DNA of 64,000 nucleotides from NCBI GenBank assembly GCA_965208015.1, contig OZ242309.1:1426001-1490000 (forward strand), given 5' to 3'. This DNA is from Bin87 sp965208015. Its GTDB lineage: Bacteria; Chloroflexota; Dehalococcoidia; Lucifugimonadales; UBA3495. Below the pieces are notes generated by a model. The model was not told the origin of the DNA. It searched no databases and worked only from the letters and a program-made list of their open reading frames with translations. Positions 42,848 to 50,990 of the stretch are shown here, in pieces. Position 1 is the first letter of the stretch. Each line of letters starts with the position of its first letter. The position numbers and the translations under genes were made by a program.

Positions 42848-43969
42848 ATGACGCCAGGACGGTTCCATTTCGTCGCCCAGGTGGGGCGCGTGCCCTCCAT
42901 GACCGTGCCGTTGGACCGGCAGCAGGAACTGCGGTTTCAGCGGCTGATGGAGGAGTCGATCATGATCGACCTCCACCAGCATCCCATGGTGCTGCCCGAG
43001 GACTTCAACCAGTACTGGGAGTACCTGCGCAGCGACCGCTACGTCTGGGGCTACGAGGCGGTGCGGGCCGGCGGCTACACCGCGGTGGGCACGGCCAACG
43101 TCTTTCGCGGGATGTTGCACACCAACGAGATGTCCTTCATCCGCTTCTCCGACCTGCTGGAGGAGGTCAGCATGATGATCTCGGACATCACGCAGAACGA
43201 CGACGTGCTGCAGGTCAGCAACGCCGACGAGATCGAGGCGGCCAAGGCGCAGGGCAAGGTGGGGTTCCTGCCCACGGTGGAGCACCTGGCCATCGGCAAC
43301 GAGCTGAACCTGGTGGACGTGCTCTACCACGCGGGGGTGCGCCTGGCCGGCCTGACCTACAGCCGCAAGGCCTACATCGGCGACGGCATCTTCGAGCGCA
43401 ACGACGGCGGCCTCAGCGACTTCGGGCTGGAGGTGGTCCAGCGCATGAACGAGCTGGGCATGGTGGTCGACGTGTCCCACGCCTCAGTCCGCACCGCCCT
43501 GGACGCCATCGAGGCGTCGGAAACGCCGGTCACCTTCAGCCACGACGGTTCCTACACCCTGTCCAGCGACAGCTTCCAGGCCCGGCGGCTGCGCAAGGAC
43601 GAGGAGCTGCTGGCCTGCGCCCGCAAGGGCGGCGTCATCGGCATCACCGCCGTGCCCAACCGCTTCAGCAACGACCCGGAGCAGAGCATCGAGTGCGTGC
43701 TGGACCACTACGACTACATGGTCAACCTGGTGGGCGTCGACCACGTGGCCATCGGCACCGACACCAGCATCGGCGACTCAGTGGGCGTCGGCGAGGTGGT
43801 GATGGGCCGCCCCGGCCCCACGCCGGCGCGCTACATGGACGGCCTTGAATCCCCCGCCGACGGCAAGAACATCATCCGCGGCCTGATAGCGCGCGGATAC
43901 TCAGATGAGAATGTGAGGAAAATCGCGGGCGGGAACGCACTGGCGCTGTTCCGGCGGGTGATGGGGTGA
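42848..43969 (+). CDS. Membrane dipeptidase (peptidase M19, renal dipeptidase-like)
   Basis: Zinc metallopeptidase of 373 residues with a TIM-barrel fold. The N-terminal metal site is MIDLHQHPMVLP (His-x-His region). The bridging glutamate lies in FLPTVEHLA, other metal histidines in VDVSHAS and TFSHDG, and the C-terminal Asp in VAIGTDTSIGD. No signal peptide is seen, so it probably acts in the cytoplasm on dipeptides or cyclic amide-like substrates. Start ATG with GGAG upstream. Confidence 0.9.
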   Translation: MTPGRFHFVAQVGRVPSMTVPLDRQQELRFQRLMEESIMIDLHQHPMVLPEDFNQYWEYLRSDRYVWGYEAVRAGGYTAVGTANVFRGMLHTNEMSFIRFSDLLEEVSMMISDITQNDDVLQVSNADEIEAAKAQGKVGFLPTVEHLAIGNELNLVDVLYHAGVRLAGLTYSRKAYIGDGIFERNDGGLSDFGLEVVQRMNELGMVVDVSHASVRTALDAIEASETPVTFSHDGSYTLSSDSFQARRLRKDEELLACARKGGVIGITAVPNRFSNDPEQSIECVLDHYDYMVNLVGVDHVAIGTDTSIGDSVGVGEVVMGRPGPTPARYMDGLESPADGKNIIRGLIARGYSDENVRKIAGGNALALFRRVMG

Positions 43970-44085
43970 AACGCCTCAGTTATCATGTTGGTGGCATGGG
44001 CCCGACCGCAGGGCCGGTGGTATACAACTTAACGGGTAGTTGTAGATGCAAGCTTACCAGTGATGCCATACAAGGTCTTGGATTA

Positions 44086-44604
44086 TCAAATAATTGAAAA
44101 ACAAGAGTGGCAAATATTTGCATCGTTGATTTGATCTTTTGGATATATGTTATCGCAATGCTCACACAGTCTAAAATTCGTCGCACGTTTACGCAGATAT
44201 TCTCGGAACTCCGCTTTTGATTTTTCTGTTTGCTCGTCTTCTATAATATCTACATGTGCGTACGCCCACTGAGCTTGTTCATAAGCAACCCCTTCCGGAG
44301 TGTATTTGATGGTTATTCGGCATGGTTCCAGCGTTTTGGATTCCGCTTGGAGGGCCGCGGAAATGTAGTCGGATGGTTTAAGGTAAAACGTGTATGGGTA
44401 ATCTTGGAGATTGCCAACACGCAGCAGTTCAATGCTGTGACCTCTGCGGTTCATAGCCGTCCGGTCCCAGTGCGACATCTCAGGCTTTCCCGTGACCTTA
44501 TTGCGTTTGCCTTTGAAGGCTCCGTTCAACGGGCCATTAGTGTCGGTGCTCCACTCCTTGCTTCGCACGAATCGACACAGAGTATTTTCGGTCGGAACTC
44601 CCAT
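44086..44604 (-). CDS. Unknown protein with C-terminal four-cysteine zinc ribbon (cassette gene 3)
   Basis: 172 residues, no family recognised. The N-terminal ~70 residues contain CRFVRSKEWSTDTNGPLNGAF and SHWDRTAMNRRG. The middle part has YPYTFYLKPSDYISAALQ and EPCRITIKYTPEG. The C-terminus ends with a CxxC-x14-CxxC pattern (Cys147, 150, 165, 168), a likely zinc ribbon. GGGATAAG lies before the ATG. It follows gene 2 by three bases and is AT-richer than the flanking catabolic genes. Last gene of a three-gene unit. Confidence 0.72.
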   Translation of the reverse strand: MGVPTENTLCRFVRSKEWSTDTNGPLNGAFKGKRNKVTGKPEMSHWDRTAMNRRGHSIELLRVGNLQDYPYTFYLKPSDYISAALQAESKTLEPCRITIKYTPEGVAYEQAQWAYAHVDIIEDEQTEKSKAEFREYLRKRATNFRLCEHCDNIYPKDQINDANICHSCFSII

Positions 44605-44607
44605 ATC

Positions 44608-45333
44608 TTATCCCAGCCATCCTAACAATGATGAAATTTCTCGCATGCTGCCATCACCATCCAATTCCGTTTGCCAATCAGTGCCATAATGCCAAGCGTA
44701 TATGTTTCCGCTAGTAGTTAACTCCCCACTGATCAGCGTGCCGTCGGCAGGCACAATAATGAACGATATACCACCATCCACATCAACTGAGAATTGATGG
44801 CTTCTCGCTTTTTCTTCCGCAGCCGTCAGCAGTTGGTTGGCTGTAACGACGGCATCGGGAGTCGGCGGGAGTTCGTCCTCAACCCCCTGCTGGAACTCAG
44901 CGGCCACCGGATGTAGCTTTAGGCCGGAAATTGGGGTATCGCGGTTGTCGTTGAGCTGACCTGCGAAATCCATTGAGGTCACAGCAAATTCGATTTCGCT
45001 GTTTGCTTCCGATTCAGCCGCTGGAACATTTTCCACCCCCGCCGCACTTGTGGTCCAGTACGAGTACGGAGGTGTATGATGCCAGAGCAGATTGTCCAAA
45101 TAGAACAAGTTGCCATACACGACGTAGTGACCGTGGTTTTGCGGATGGCTTTCGTGGTCGTAGTGGCGATTGATAGAGATTTGGTTGTCAAAATTCTGTA
45201 CGTTTACCACTCCCAAATCGTTAGAGATTTCGAACAGTTCCGCCTTTCCTCCGGCGAGCCAAAGGCGGTCCGCGACCCTGGAATTAAATCCAGCGCCAAT
45301 AATGCCAGTTTGGTGGTTCAGCGTTATCGCCAT
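44608..45333 (-). CDS. Unknown protein (cassette gene 2)
   Basis: 241 residues, no family recognised. The N-terminal half is rich in His, Asn and Tyr (NRHYDHESHPQNHGHYV). After an acidic linker, a C-terminal beta-rich segment reads FSVDVDGGISFIIVPADG then ISGELTTSGNIYAWHYG. This style of D-G-G-I-S-F strand followed by L..E...G.IYA is seen in small proteins of accessory islands. The ATG at 45333 is five bases after the stop of gene 1; the frame extends upstream but inside gene 1. No signal peptide or helix. Confidence 0.7.
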   Translation of the reverse strand: MAITLNHQTGIIGAGFNSRVADRLWLAGGKAELFEISNDLGVVNVQNFDNQISINRHYDHESHPQNHGHYVVYGNLFYLDNLLWHHTPPYSYWTTSAAGVENVPAAESEANSEIEFAVTSMDFAGQLNDNRDTPISGLKLHPVAAEFQQGVEDELPPTPDAVVTANQLLTAAEEKARSHQFSVDVDGGISFIIVPADGTLISGELTTSGNIYAWHYGTDWQTELDGDGSMREISSLLGWLG

Positions 45334-45338
45334 TCTGC

Positions 45339-46019
45339 TCACCCGATGTTGCGAAGGCGGGCCATGAAGTCTTCCGCCGCGTCCCAAGTCTCTGCAAGTG
45401 ACGATCTGATTTCATCCAATGTCGGTGTTCGTGGCTCGTCGATATGCAGGTTTAACCCTAGAAATATCCGCTTGCTTTCCGGGTCGCCATTCGGACGTGG
45501 CTGAGCTTGCAAAGTCCAACGTCGGTTTCCATCGCTGAACATTAGCGTCCCAGCACCGCCTATCAACCCCCATGTTTCTCTGGCTGGGATGTCTCGGCCG
45601 AGAAGGCGACTACCCAGAAAACTGGCCGCGGTTTGATCGTCGGTAATTTCGAATATCCATTCGCAGTTGTACCCAAAAGCCCTAGGCTTTCGATTTGACT
45701 CGTCCGTACTCTCGATAGCGTACGTGGTTACTTCAGCCATCCGATCCCACTCGGTTTGAGGAGACGCCAGCGACGGGTATTCTTTGACCACCATAGACCT
45801 GTCCTGTAGGGAGTTTAGGGTGATCCTATCGCGCTGTAGAGCAAACGAGCGCATAGGATGGGTCTCGCCACTAGATTCGTTGGTTGCAAGACCCGTTCCC
45901 ACTCGGAAATCGGCGCCCAAGGACTGCCGGAATCGGTCCACTTCAGGCGATGACTTGAGGAGTTCTACCCCGACCAACACCAGGTCGGCCTTCAACACAT
46001 CCTGTATTTTAACGGTCAT
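45339..46019 (-). CDS. Unknown protein (cassette gene 1)
   Basis: 226 residues, no family recognised. It is beta-rich and soluble, with a DRITLNSLQDRSMVVKEYP segment, YNCEWIFEIT near the middle and a helical C-terminus (LDEIRSSLAETWDAAEDFMA). The -P..EWDRMAEVTTYAIE- segment may be helical. AAGGAGCG lies before the ATG and a TATAAT-like -10 lies 76 bases upstream. It heads a tightly spaced three-gene unit that is AT-richer than its surroundings. Confidence 0.7.
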   Translation of the reverse strand: MTVKIQDVLKADLVLVGVELLKSSPEVDRFRQSLGADFRVGTGLATNESSGETHPMRSFALQRDRITLNSLQDRSMVVKEYPSLASPQTEWDRMAEVTTYAIESTDESNRKPRAFGYNCEWIFEITDDQTAASFLGSRLLGRDIPARETWGLIGGAGTLMFSDGNRRWTLQAQPRPNGDPESKRIFLGLNLHIDEPRTPTLDEIRSSLAETWDAAEDFMARLRNIG

Positions 46020-46094
46020 TCGCTGCCCGCTCCTTATGTCCCGTTCAACGTGGGCCAGGTCGCCAGTTTATATCACGGTACCTTCTATACGTCC

Positions 46095-46100
46095 ATTATA
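46095..46100 (-). promoter_or_regulatory. Candidate -10 box for the three-gene cassette
   Basis: ATTATA on the plus strand, TATAAT read leftward, 76 bases before the start of cassette gene 1. No strong -35 hexamer at 16-18 bases. The rest of 46020-46317 contains no supported gene and no repeat copy. Confidence 0.35.
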
Positions 46101-46317
46101 TGACATCAGCACCGGTCAGATTCCCTAGACGGTGCGAAGCCTTTCGCTGGCGAACCGGGGTTGTTCAACTACCTCCGATTGGGGAATTTGTGATGGACAC
46201 GATACCCAAATGCGGGTAACGGTTTCGATGCCGTACGTCGATCAAATGCCATCTCATTTTCCGCAACCTCGGCTCTATCTGGCCAACGGTATTTCGTCGG
46301 CGCGATCTAAACGTCAC

Positions 46318-47532
46318 TCACACCTCCATCTCCAAAATGTACAGCCCGCCCTGGAGGCGGTCCACCACGTACATGATGCCGTTCTCGTCCACGTGGACGT
46401 CGTTGATGCCGTTGGCGCCGGCGCCCTCGGGGATCCGGGGGATGTAGTAGGCGACCTCCTGCGGTTGGAAGGGGTTGGTGGTGTCGAAGACGCGGATGCC
46501 GCCGTTGAAGAAGGTGGCGTACACCAGGGTGTCCGATTGCAGGGACAGGGCGCCGGGGCGGTTCTCGTGGATGTTGTGCGCGCCGTAGCGGCCCGGACGG
46601 TTGAAGAAGTCGTCGGTGTCCTGCATGGGCAGCGTGCTGATGATCACCGGGTTGGTCTCCAGGCGGTTGTCCATGAGCCAGACCAGCTTGGGGTAGTCCG
46701 CGCCGCCCAGGGCAGTGGCCTCCTGGGTCACCACCAGCAGGTCGCGGCTGAACAGCGGCAGCACGGTGTGGGTGAACCCGGGGAACGGCGGCGCGTAGTT
46801 GAGTTGCGCGACCACGGACGGCCGTGACACGTCGGAGATATCCAGGGTGATGACACCGGAGTCCTTCCAGCCGCAGTAGGCCCGGTCCGGCCGGTTGGGA
46901 TAGACGTTGGTGTTGTGGACGCTGTGGCCCACGTCCAGGTAGGGATGGCGGTCCGGCGGCGGCGCGTCGTCGCCCTCCTGGGTGCCGGGCAGCCACCAGC
47001 GGCCGGCCTCGCGGGGATTTGACGGGTTGCTCACGTCCATGATCACGTAGAACTGGTCGTCCTTGGGATCGGTGGGATGGGAGTCGGGCGTGCCGGTGGC
47101 CAGGTGGGCGTAGTCGCCGTCCACCCACCACAGGCAGTGGCAGCCCCGGGAGCCGGGCCCCTGGGCGTCCCAGAAAGCGATGCGCCGGGGCGATTCGGGG
47201 TCGCTGATGTCGAAGACGCCCATCCCGGTGCCCGGCTGGCCGTGTTCGAGGGACTGGTAGGCCACCAGCATGGTGTCGCCGAAGATGGACAGGGAGTTGG
47301 AGCGCAGGTGGCCGTGGTCCAGGTCGGTCTGAGTCACCACTTTCGGGTTGGCCAGGTCGGTGACGTCGACGCTGGTGAAATCCTTGGGCGCAGACTCGTG
47401 GGCCATGTACAGGATGCGCCGGCCGCCGGCAGTCTGATGCAGGTCAACGCCCTCGCCGATGTTGTTGTGCCCTTTGAGATCGACGTGTGCAATCAGATTC
47501 ATGTTCTTCGTTTCAGCAGCTTGGGTCGCCAT
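46318..47532 (-). CDS. LVIVD-type beta-propeller repeat protein
   Basis: 404 residues of propeller repeats with pattern G.....VDVSNP..P...: examples are FTSVDVTDLANPKVV, MGVFDISDPESPRRI, YVIMDVSNPSNPREA and RVFDTTNPFQPQEVAYY. The ATG at 47532 has GGAGGG six bases upstream. No signal peptide is visible. Function unknown; such proteins are often secreted adhesins or binding scaffolds, but here export is not evident. It is the fourth beta-propeller-type protein in the window, counting the SMP-30 homologue. Confidence 0.85.
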   Translation of the reverse strand: MATQAAETKNMNLIAHVDLKGHNNIGEGVDLHQTAGGRRILYMAHESAPKDFTSVDVTDLANPKVVTQTDLDHGHLRSNSLSIFGDTMLVAYQSLEHGQPGTGMGVFDISDPESPRRIAFWDAQGPGSRGCHCLWWVDGDYAHLATGTPDSHPTDPKDDQFYVIMDVSNPSNPREAGRWWLPGTQEGDDAPPPDRHPYLDVGHSVHNTNVYPNRPDRAYCGWKDSGVITLDISDVSRPSVVAQLNYAPPFPGFTHTVLPLFSRDLLVVTQEATALGGADYPKLVWLMDNRLETNPVIISTLPMQDTDDFFNRPGRYGAHNIHENRPGALSLQSDTLVYATFFNGGIRVFDTTNPFQPQEVAYYIPRIPEGAGANGINDVHVDENGIMYVVDRLQGGLYILEMEV

Positions 47533-47619
47533 GAAGTCCCTCCGGCGCCTGGTGGGCGCGCCCTTCAAGTTTCGCGTTGGATGCCTGGCCGCAGTGTACA
47601 GGGCTTGTGCAAAGTTATT

Positions 47620-47707
47620 GTCAGAATCAGGATTTGCCGGATTTTGGGATTTTGAGGATGTTCATAAATCCCGAAAATCCTCTAATCTTGGTAATCCTGC
47701 TTCTGAC
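47620..47707. repeat. Palindromic repeat family GTCAGAATC..GATTCTGAC, copy 6
   Basis: GTCAGAATCAGGATTTGCC at the left, TAATCCTGCTTCTGAC at the right. The left flank GGGCTTGTGCAAAGTTATT matches the flank of copy 4, so the mobile or amplified unit is longer than the core. It lies in the divergent gap between the propeller gene and the LLM oxidoreductase. Confidence 0.78.
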
Positions 47708-47824
47708 AGTTCCCGCCGGGATGAACCTTGCACCGTCTCTGCGCAGTGTACCATCGTGCGCGGCACACACCCTTCAAGACCTGTACAATCCCAGCCAGTC
47801 AGCTTGAGGAGGCGCGCGTCGATC

Positions 47825-48877
47825 ATGAAGTTTGCCCTGTTTTTGCTGGGTTCCTGGACGGAGCCCGAGGTCAGCGCCCAGAGCCGCATCTTCGGCGAGA
47901 TGCTGGAGCAGGTGGAGTACGCCGAGGAGCTGGGCTTCGATTCGATCTGGATCGCGGAGCACCACTCCAGCCGGTACGGGATCTGCCCGTCCCTGATGCC
48001 GCTGCTGACCCACATCGCCGGCCGCACCAAGAAGATACGCATCGGGGCCGGCGTCAGCGTCCTGCCCTTCTACAATCCAATCTTCCTCGCCGAGGAGAGC
48101 GCCATGCTGGACGTGCTGAGCCACGGCCGGCTGGATTTCGGGGTTGGTCGTGGCTCGGCGGACTACGAGTACGGCAACTTCAACATAGATATGGACACGC
48201 GGGACGTGCGCACCCAGGAGGCGCTGGACATCATCCTGGGGCTGTGGACGCAGTCGGATTTCTCCTACCAGGGCGAGTTCTACCAGGTGAAGGACCTGAC
48301 CATCGCGCCGTGGCCGGTGCAGAAGCCCCATCCGCCGGTATACATGGCGGTGTCCCGCACGCCGGCCAGCGTGGACGTGGCCGTGGAGCGTGACCTGCCC
48401 ATCCTGACCAGCTTCTCCACGCCGGAGGCCGACAACCTGGGCCTGTTCTCCCTGTACGCGGAGCGCTGCGCCGCCGCCGGCAAGGACCTGTCCGTGGCCG
48501 AGATGCCATATTTCCGCTTCGTGTACCTGGACGAGGATGAAAAGGCCGCCCGCGAGTATCCGCGCCAATCGCTGACCTGGGTACGTGACCTGGCCACCTA
48601 CCGGCGCACTCTGACCCACGGTGACGAGATCAACGTCGACCTGGACCACTGGCGAACCATCCGCCCGACCGAGCCGGCCAGCTACGAGTCGGAGCTGGAG
48701 GGCACCGTCTACTTCGGCACGCCGGACGATTGCGTGCAGCGGATCCAGCGGCTGCGCGACGAGCACGGCATCGGTTACTTTGGCGCCAGCATGTCCTTCG
48801 GCCACATGGAACACTCCAAGGTGATGCGGTCGATGGAGCTGTTCGCGAAGGAAGTCATGCCGAAGTTCCGCGATTGA
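47825..48877 (+). CDS. LLM-class flavin-dependent oxidoreductase (luciferase-like)
   Basis: Bacterial-luciferase-fold monooxygenase or F420-dependent reductase of 350 residues. Characteristic blocks are AEELGFDSIWIAEHHSS and RTKKIRIGAGVSVLPFYNP. AEESAMLDVLSHGRLDFGVG and PHPPVYMAVSRTPAS follow. The ATG at 47825 has AGGAGG upstream; the frame is open earlier but runs through a repeat. Cofactor choice (FMNH2 or F420) is unresolved. Part of the abundant LLM content typical of SAR202-like genomes. Confidence 0.92.
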   Translation: MKFALFLLGSWTEPEVSAQSRIFGEMLEQVEYAEELGFDSIWIAEHHSSRYGICPSLMPLLTHIAGRTKKIRIGAGVSVLPFYNPIFLAEESAMLDVLSHGRLDFGVGRGSADYEYGNFNIDMDTRDVRTQEALDIILGLWTQSDFSYQGEFYQVKDLTIAPWPVQKPHPPVYMAVSRTPASVDVAVERDLPILTSFSTPEADNLGLFSLYAERCAAAGKDLSVAEMPYFRFVYLDEDEKAAREYPRQSLTWVRDLATYRRTLTHGDEINVDLDHWRTIRPTEPASYESELEGTVYFGTPDDCVQRIQRLRDEHGIGYFGASMSFGHMEHSKVMRSMELFAKEVMPKFRD

Positions 48878-49051
48878 GTGCTCTCCGCCTGATCCCGAGA
48901 GCCGGGGATTCTGTTGCCAGTGACGGCAATCACACCGCACTTGTAGAGGTTACAATCGCATCGAATGGGTTGAAACGGTGGCGGTCGATCCATAGAGCAC
49001 CGCCCGTTCACCCCCGCACCCAAGCCGACACAGCGAGATCAGGAGGGGATC

Positions 49052-49957
49052 ATGCCGGATAGCTTGGACCAGATCGTGGAATCCTACGAAACGGAACGCC
49101 TGGCCACGGGTTTCTCGTTCACCGAGGGCCCACTGTGGCACCCGGACGGCTATCTACTGTTTGTGAACAACCGGGTCAACGAGATCTATCGCCTGGTGCC
49201 CGGCGGCGAACCGGAGGTGGTACGGGAAAACAGCGGGGGCGCCAACGGCCTGACCTTCGACCTGGAAGGCAGGGTGATCATGTGCGACGGGGACGACCGG
49301 CAGATGACCCGGTGGGAGCATGACGGGTCCATCACGGTGATCGCCGACCGCTGGGAGGGCAAGCGGCTGCATCGTCCCAACGACGTGGTGTGCCGCTCCG
49401 ACGGGAGCATCTACTTCACCAACCCGGGGCTGCGCCTGCCACCGGAGGAGCGGGAGATTGACTTTCACGGCATCCACCGCATTGCGCCCGATGGCACGGT
49501 GTCCGCCGCGATAACCGATCTGGAATCGCCCAACGGATTGGCGTTCTCCCCCGACGAAACCATACTCTACGCCGACAACACCCGGCGCGGCGACGAATGC
49601 GCGGCGGAGAAGGAACGGGGCGAGGTATGCACCCACCAGTACATCCGGGCCTACGACGTGGCGCCGGACGGTTCGGTGAGTAACAGCCGGATGTTCGCCG
49701 AGATGCACTCGGCCGAGGACGGCGTGCCCGACGGGATGAAGGTCGATACCGACGGCCGGATTTACTGCACCGGCGCGGAAGGCGTCTGGGTCTTCGAGCC
49801 GGACGGTACGCTGCTGGGCATCATCCGGCTGCCCGAGATCCCGGCCAACTGCGCGTGGGGCGACGCCGACTACCGCACCATGTACTTCACCGCCCGCAGC
49901 TCGGTCTACCGGATGCGGATGAAGACCACCGGGATTAACCCTTGGCGCGGCGGATAA
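49052..49957 (+). CDS. SMP-30/gluconolactonase family protein
   Basis: Six-bladed propeller lactonase of 301 residues. The metal-binding Glu lies in GFSFTEGPLWHPDG, with GANGLTFDLEGRVIMCDGDD, HRPNDVVCRSDGSIYFTNP and PDGMKVDTDGRIYCTGAEG as later family blocks. AGGAGG precedes the ATG. Likely hydrolyses a sugar or other lactone with a divalent metal. It follows the LLM gene on the same strand, with a -10-like TTACAAT near 48950 between them. Confidence 0.92.
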   Translation: MPDSLDQIVESYETERLATGFSFTEGPLWHPDGYLLFVNNRVNEIYRLVPGGEPEVVRENSGGANGLTFDLEGRVIMCDGDDRQMTRWEHDGSITVIADRWEGKRLHRPNDVVCRSDGSIYFTNPGLRLPPEEREIDFHGIHRIAPDGTVSAAITDLESPNGLAFSPDETILYADNTRRGDECAAEKERGEVCTHQYIRAYDVAPDGSVSNSRMFAEMHSAEDGVPDGMKVDTDGRIYCTGAEGVWVFEPDGTLLGIIRLPEIPANCAWGDADYRTMYFTARSSVYRMRMKTTGINPWRGG

Positions 49958-49977
49958 CCGGCTTTTCGATCTCGCGT

Positions 49978-50049
49978 TGTCATTGCGAGAATGTCGCCAG
50001 GCATTCGCAGCAATCTGGGCGAGATTGCCGCGCTGCGCTCGCAATGACA
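49978..50049. repeat. Dispersed inverted repeat, TGTCATTGCGAG..CTCGCAATGACA
   Basis: Third copy of the family seen at 27811 and 29227. Ends are TGTCATTGCGAGAATG and GCGCTCGCAATGACA, with GGGCGAGATTGCCGC inside. It occupies most of the gap before the deacetylase gene. Confidence 0.72.
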
Positions 50050-50093
50050 ATCGACGGGCGCTGCGTCGGATAACCGGCCTAAAGGAGATTCCC

Positions 50094-50987
50094 ATGCAAG
50101 AACGCGACCTGATCGGCTACGGCGCCCACCCGCCGGCGGTGGAATGGCCCAACGGGGCACGCATCGCCGTGTCCTTCGTCCTCAACTACGAGGAGGGTTC
50201 AGAAAACTCGATACTGGACGGCGATCCCCACGGCGAGACCGTGGGCGAGTCGCCTTCGCCCGTGGCCCGGGGCGAGCGGGACCTGGCCAACGAATCCTTC
50301 TTCGAGTACGGCAGCCGGGTGGGCGTCTGGCGCATCCTGGATATGTTCGACGAATACGGCGTGGACGCCACCATCTACGCCTGCGCGCTGGCCCTGGAGC
50401 GCAACCCGGAGGTCGGACGGGAGATCGTGCGCCGGGGGCACGAGGTCATGGGTCACGGCAATCGCTGGGAAGAGTATTACAAGATGGATCGGGACGAGGA
50501 ACGGCGAGCCATCCACGAGGCCGTGGCATCCATTGCCCGTACCACCGGCGAGCGTCCGCTGGGCTGGTACACCCGCTACGGCCCCAGCGTGAACACCCGG
50601 GAGCTCGTGGTCGAAGAAGGCGGGTTCGTTTACGACTGCAACGCCTACAACGACGACCTGCCTTACTACACGCAGGTGCACGGGAACCCGTGGCTGGTGG
50701 TGCCCTACTCGCTGGAGGTCAACGACTACGGGTTCTGGCGCGGCCAGCTGTCAACGCCGATGGACTTCTTCGAGTCGGCCCGCCACTGCTTCGACACGCT
50801 CTACCGAGAGGGAGCGACCCACCCCAAGATGATGTCGGTGGGGCTCCATTGCCGCATCATCGGCAAGCCGGCCCGGGCGGCGGCGCTGCGCCGGTTCATC
50901 GAGTACGTGAAGAGCAAACCCGGCGTGTGGATGGCCCGCCGCATCGACATCGCCCGGTGGTGGCTGGAGAACTACCCGGCGCAGTAG
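50094..50987 (+). CDS. Polysaccharide-deacetylase-fold hydrolase, PuuE allantoinase-like
   Basis: Carbohydrate-esterase-4 fold enzyme of 297 residues. The start RDLIGYGAHPPAVEWPNGAR and ISFVLNYEEGSE-like strand (AVSFVLNYEEGSENS) are hallmarks of metal-independent allantoinase PuuE. FEYGSRVGVWRIL, GHEVMGHGNRWEEY and PLGWYTRYGPS follow. AAAGGAG lies before the ATG; the frame upstream runs through a repeat. It probably hydrolyses a cyclic ureide or amide; allantoin is the best guess from family, but no other uricolytic genes are nearby. Confidence 0.85.
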   Translation: MQERDLIGYGAHPPAVEWPNGARIAVSFVLNYEEGSENSILDGDPHGETVGESPSPVARGERDLANESFFEYGSRVGVWRILDMFDEYGVDATIYACALALERNPEVGREIVRRGHEVMGHGNRWEEYYKMDRDEERRAIHEAVASIARTTGERPLGWYTRYGPSVNTRELVVEEGGFVYDCNAYNDDLPYYTQVHGNPWLVVPYSLEVNDYGFWRGQLSTPMDFFESARHCFDTLYREGATHPKMMSVGLHCRIIGKPARAAALRRFIEYVKSKPGVWMARRIDIARWWLENYPAQ

Positions 50988-50990
50988 AGT

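Noticed and set aside
30456..47707. Possible CRISPR array from recurring GGATT/AATCC units
   Set aside because: Copies are kilobases apart, lack regular spacers and no cas genes are present; they are dispersed palindromes.
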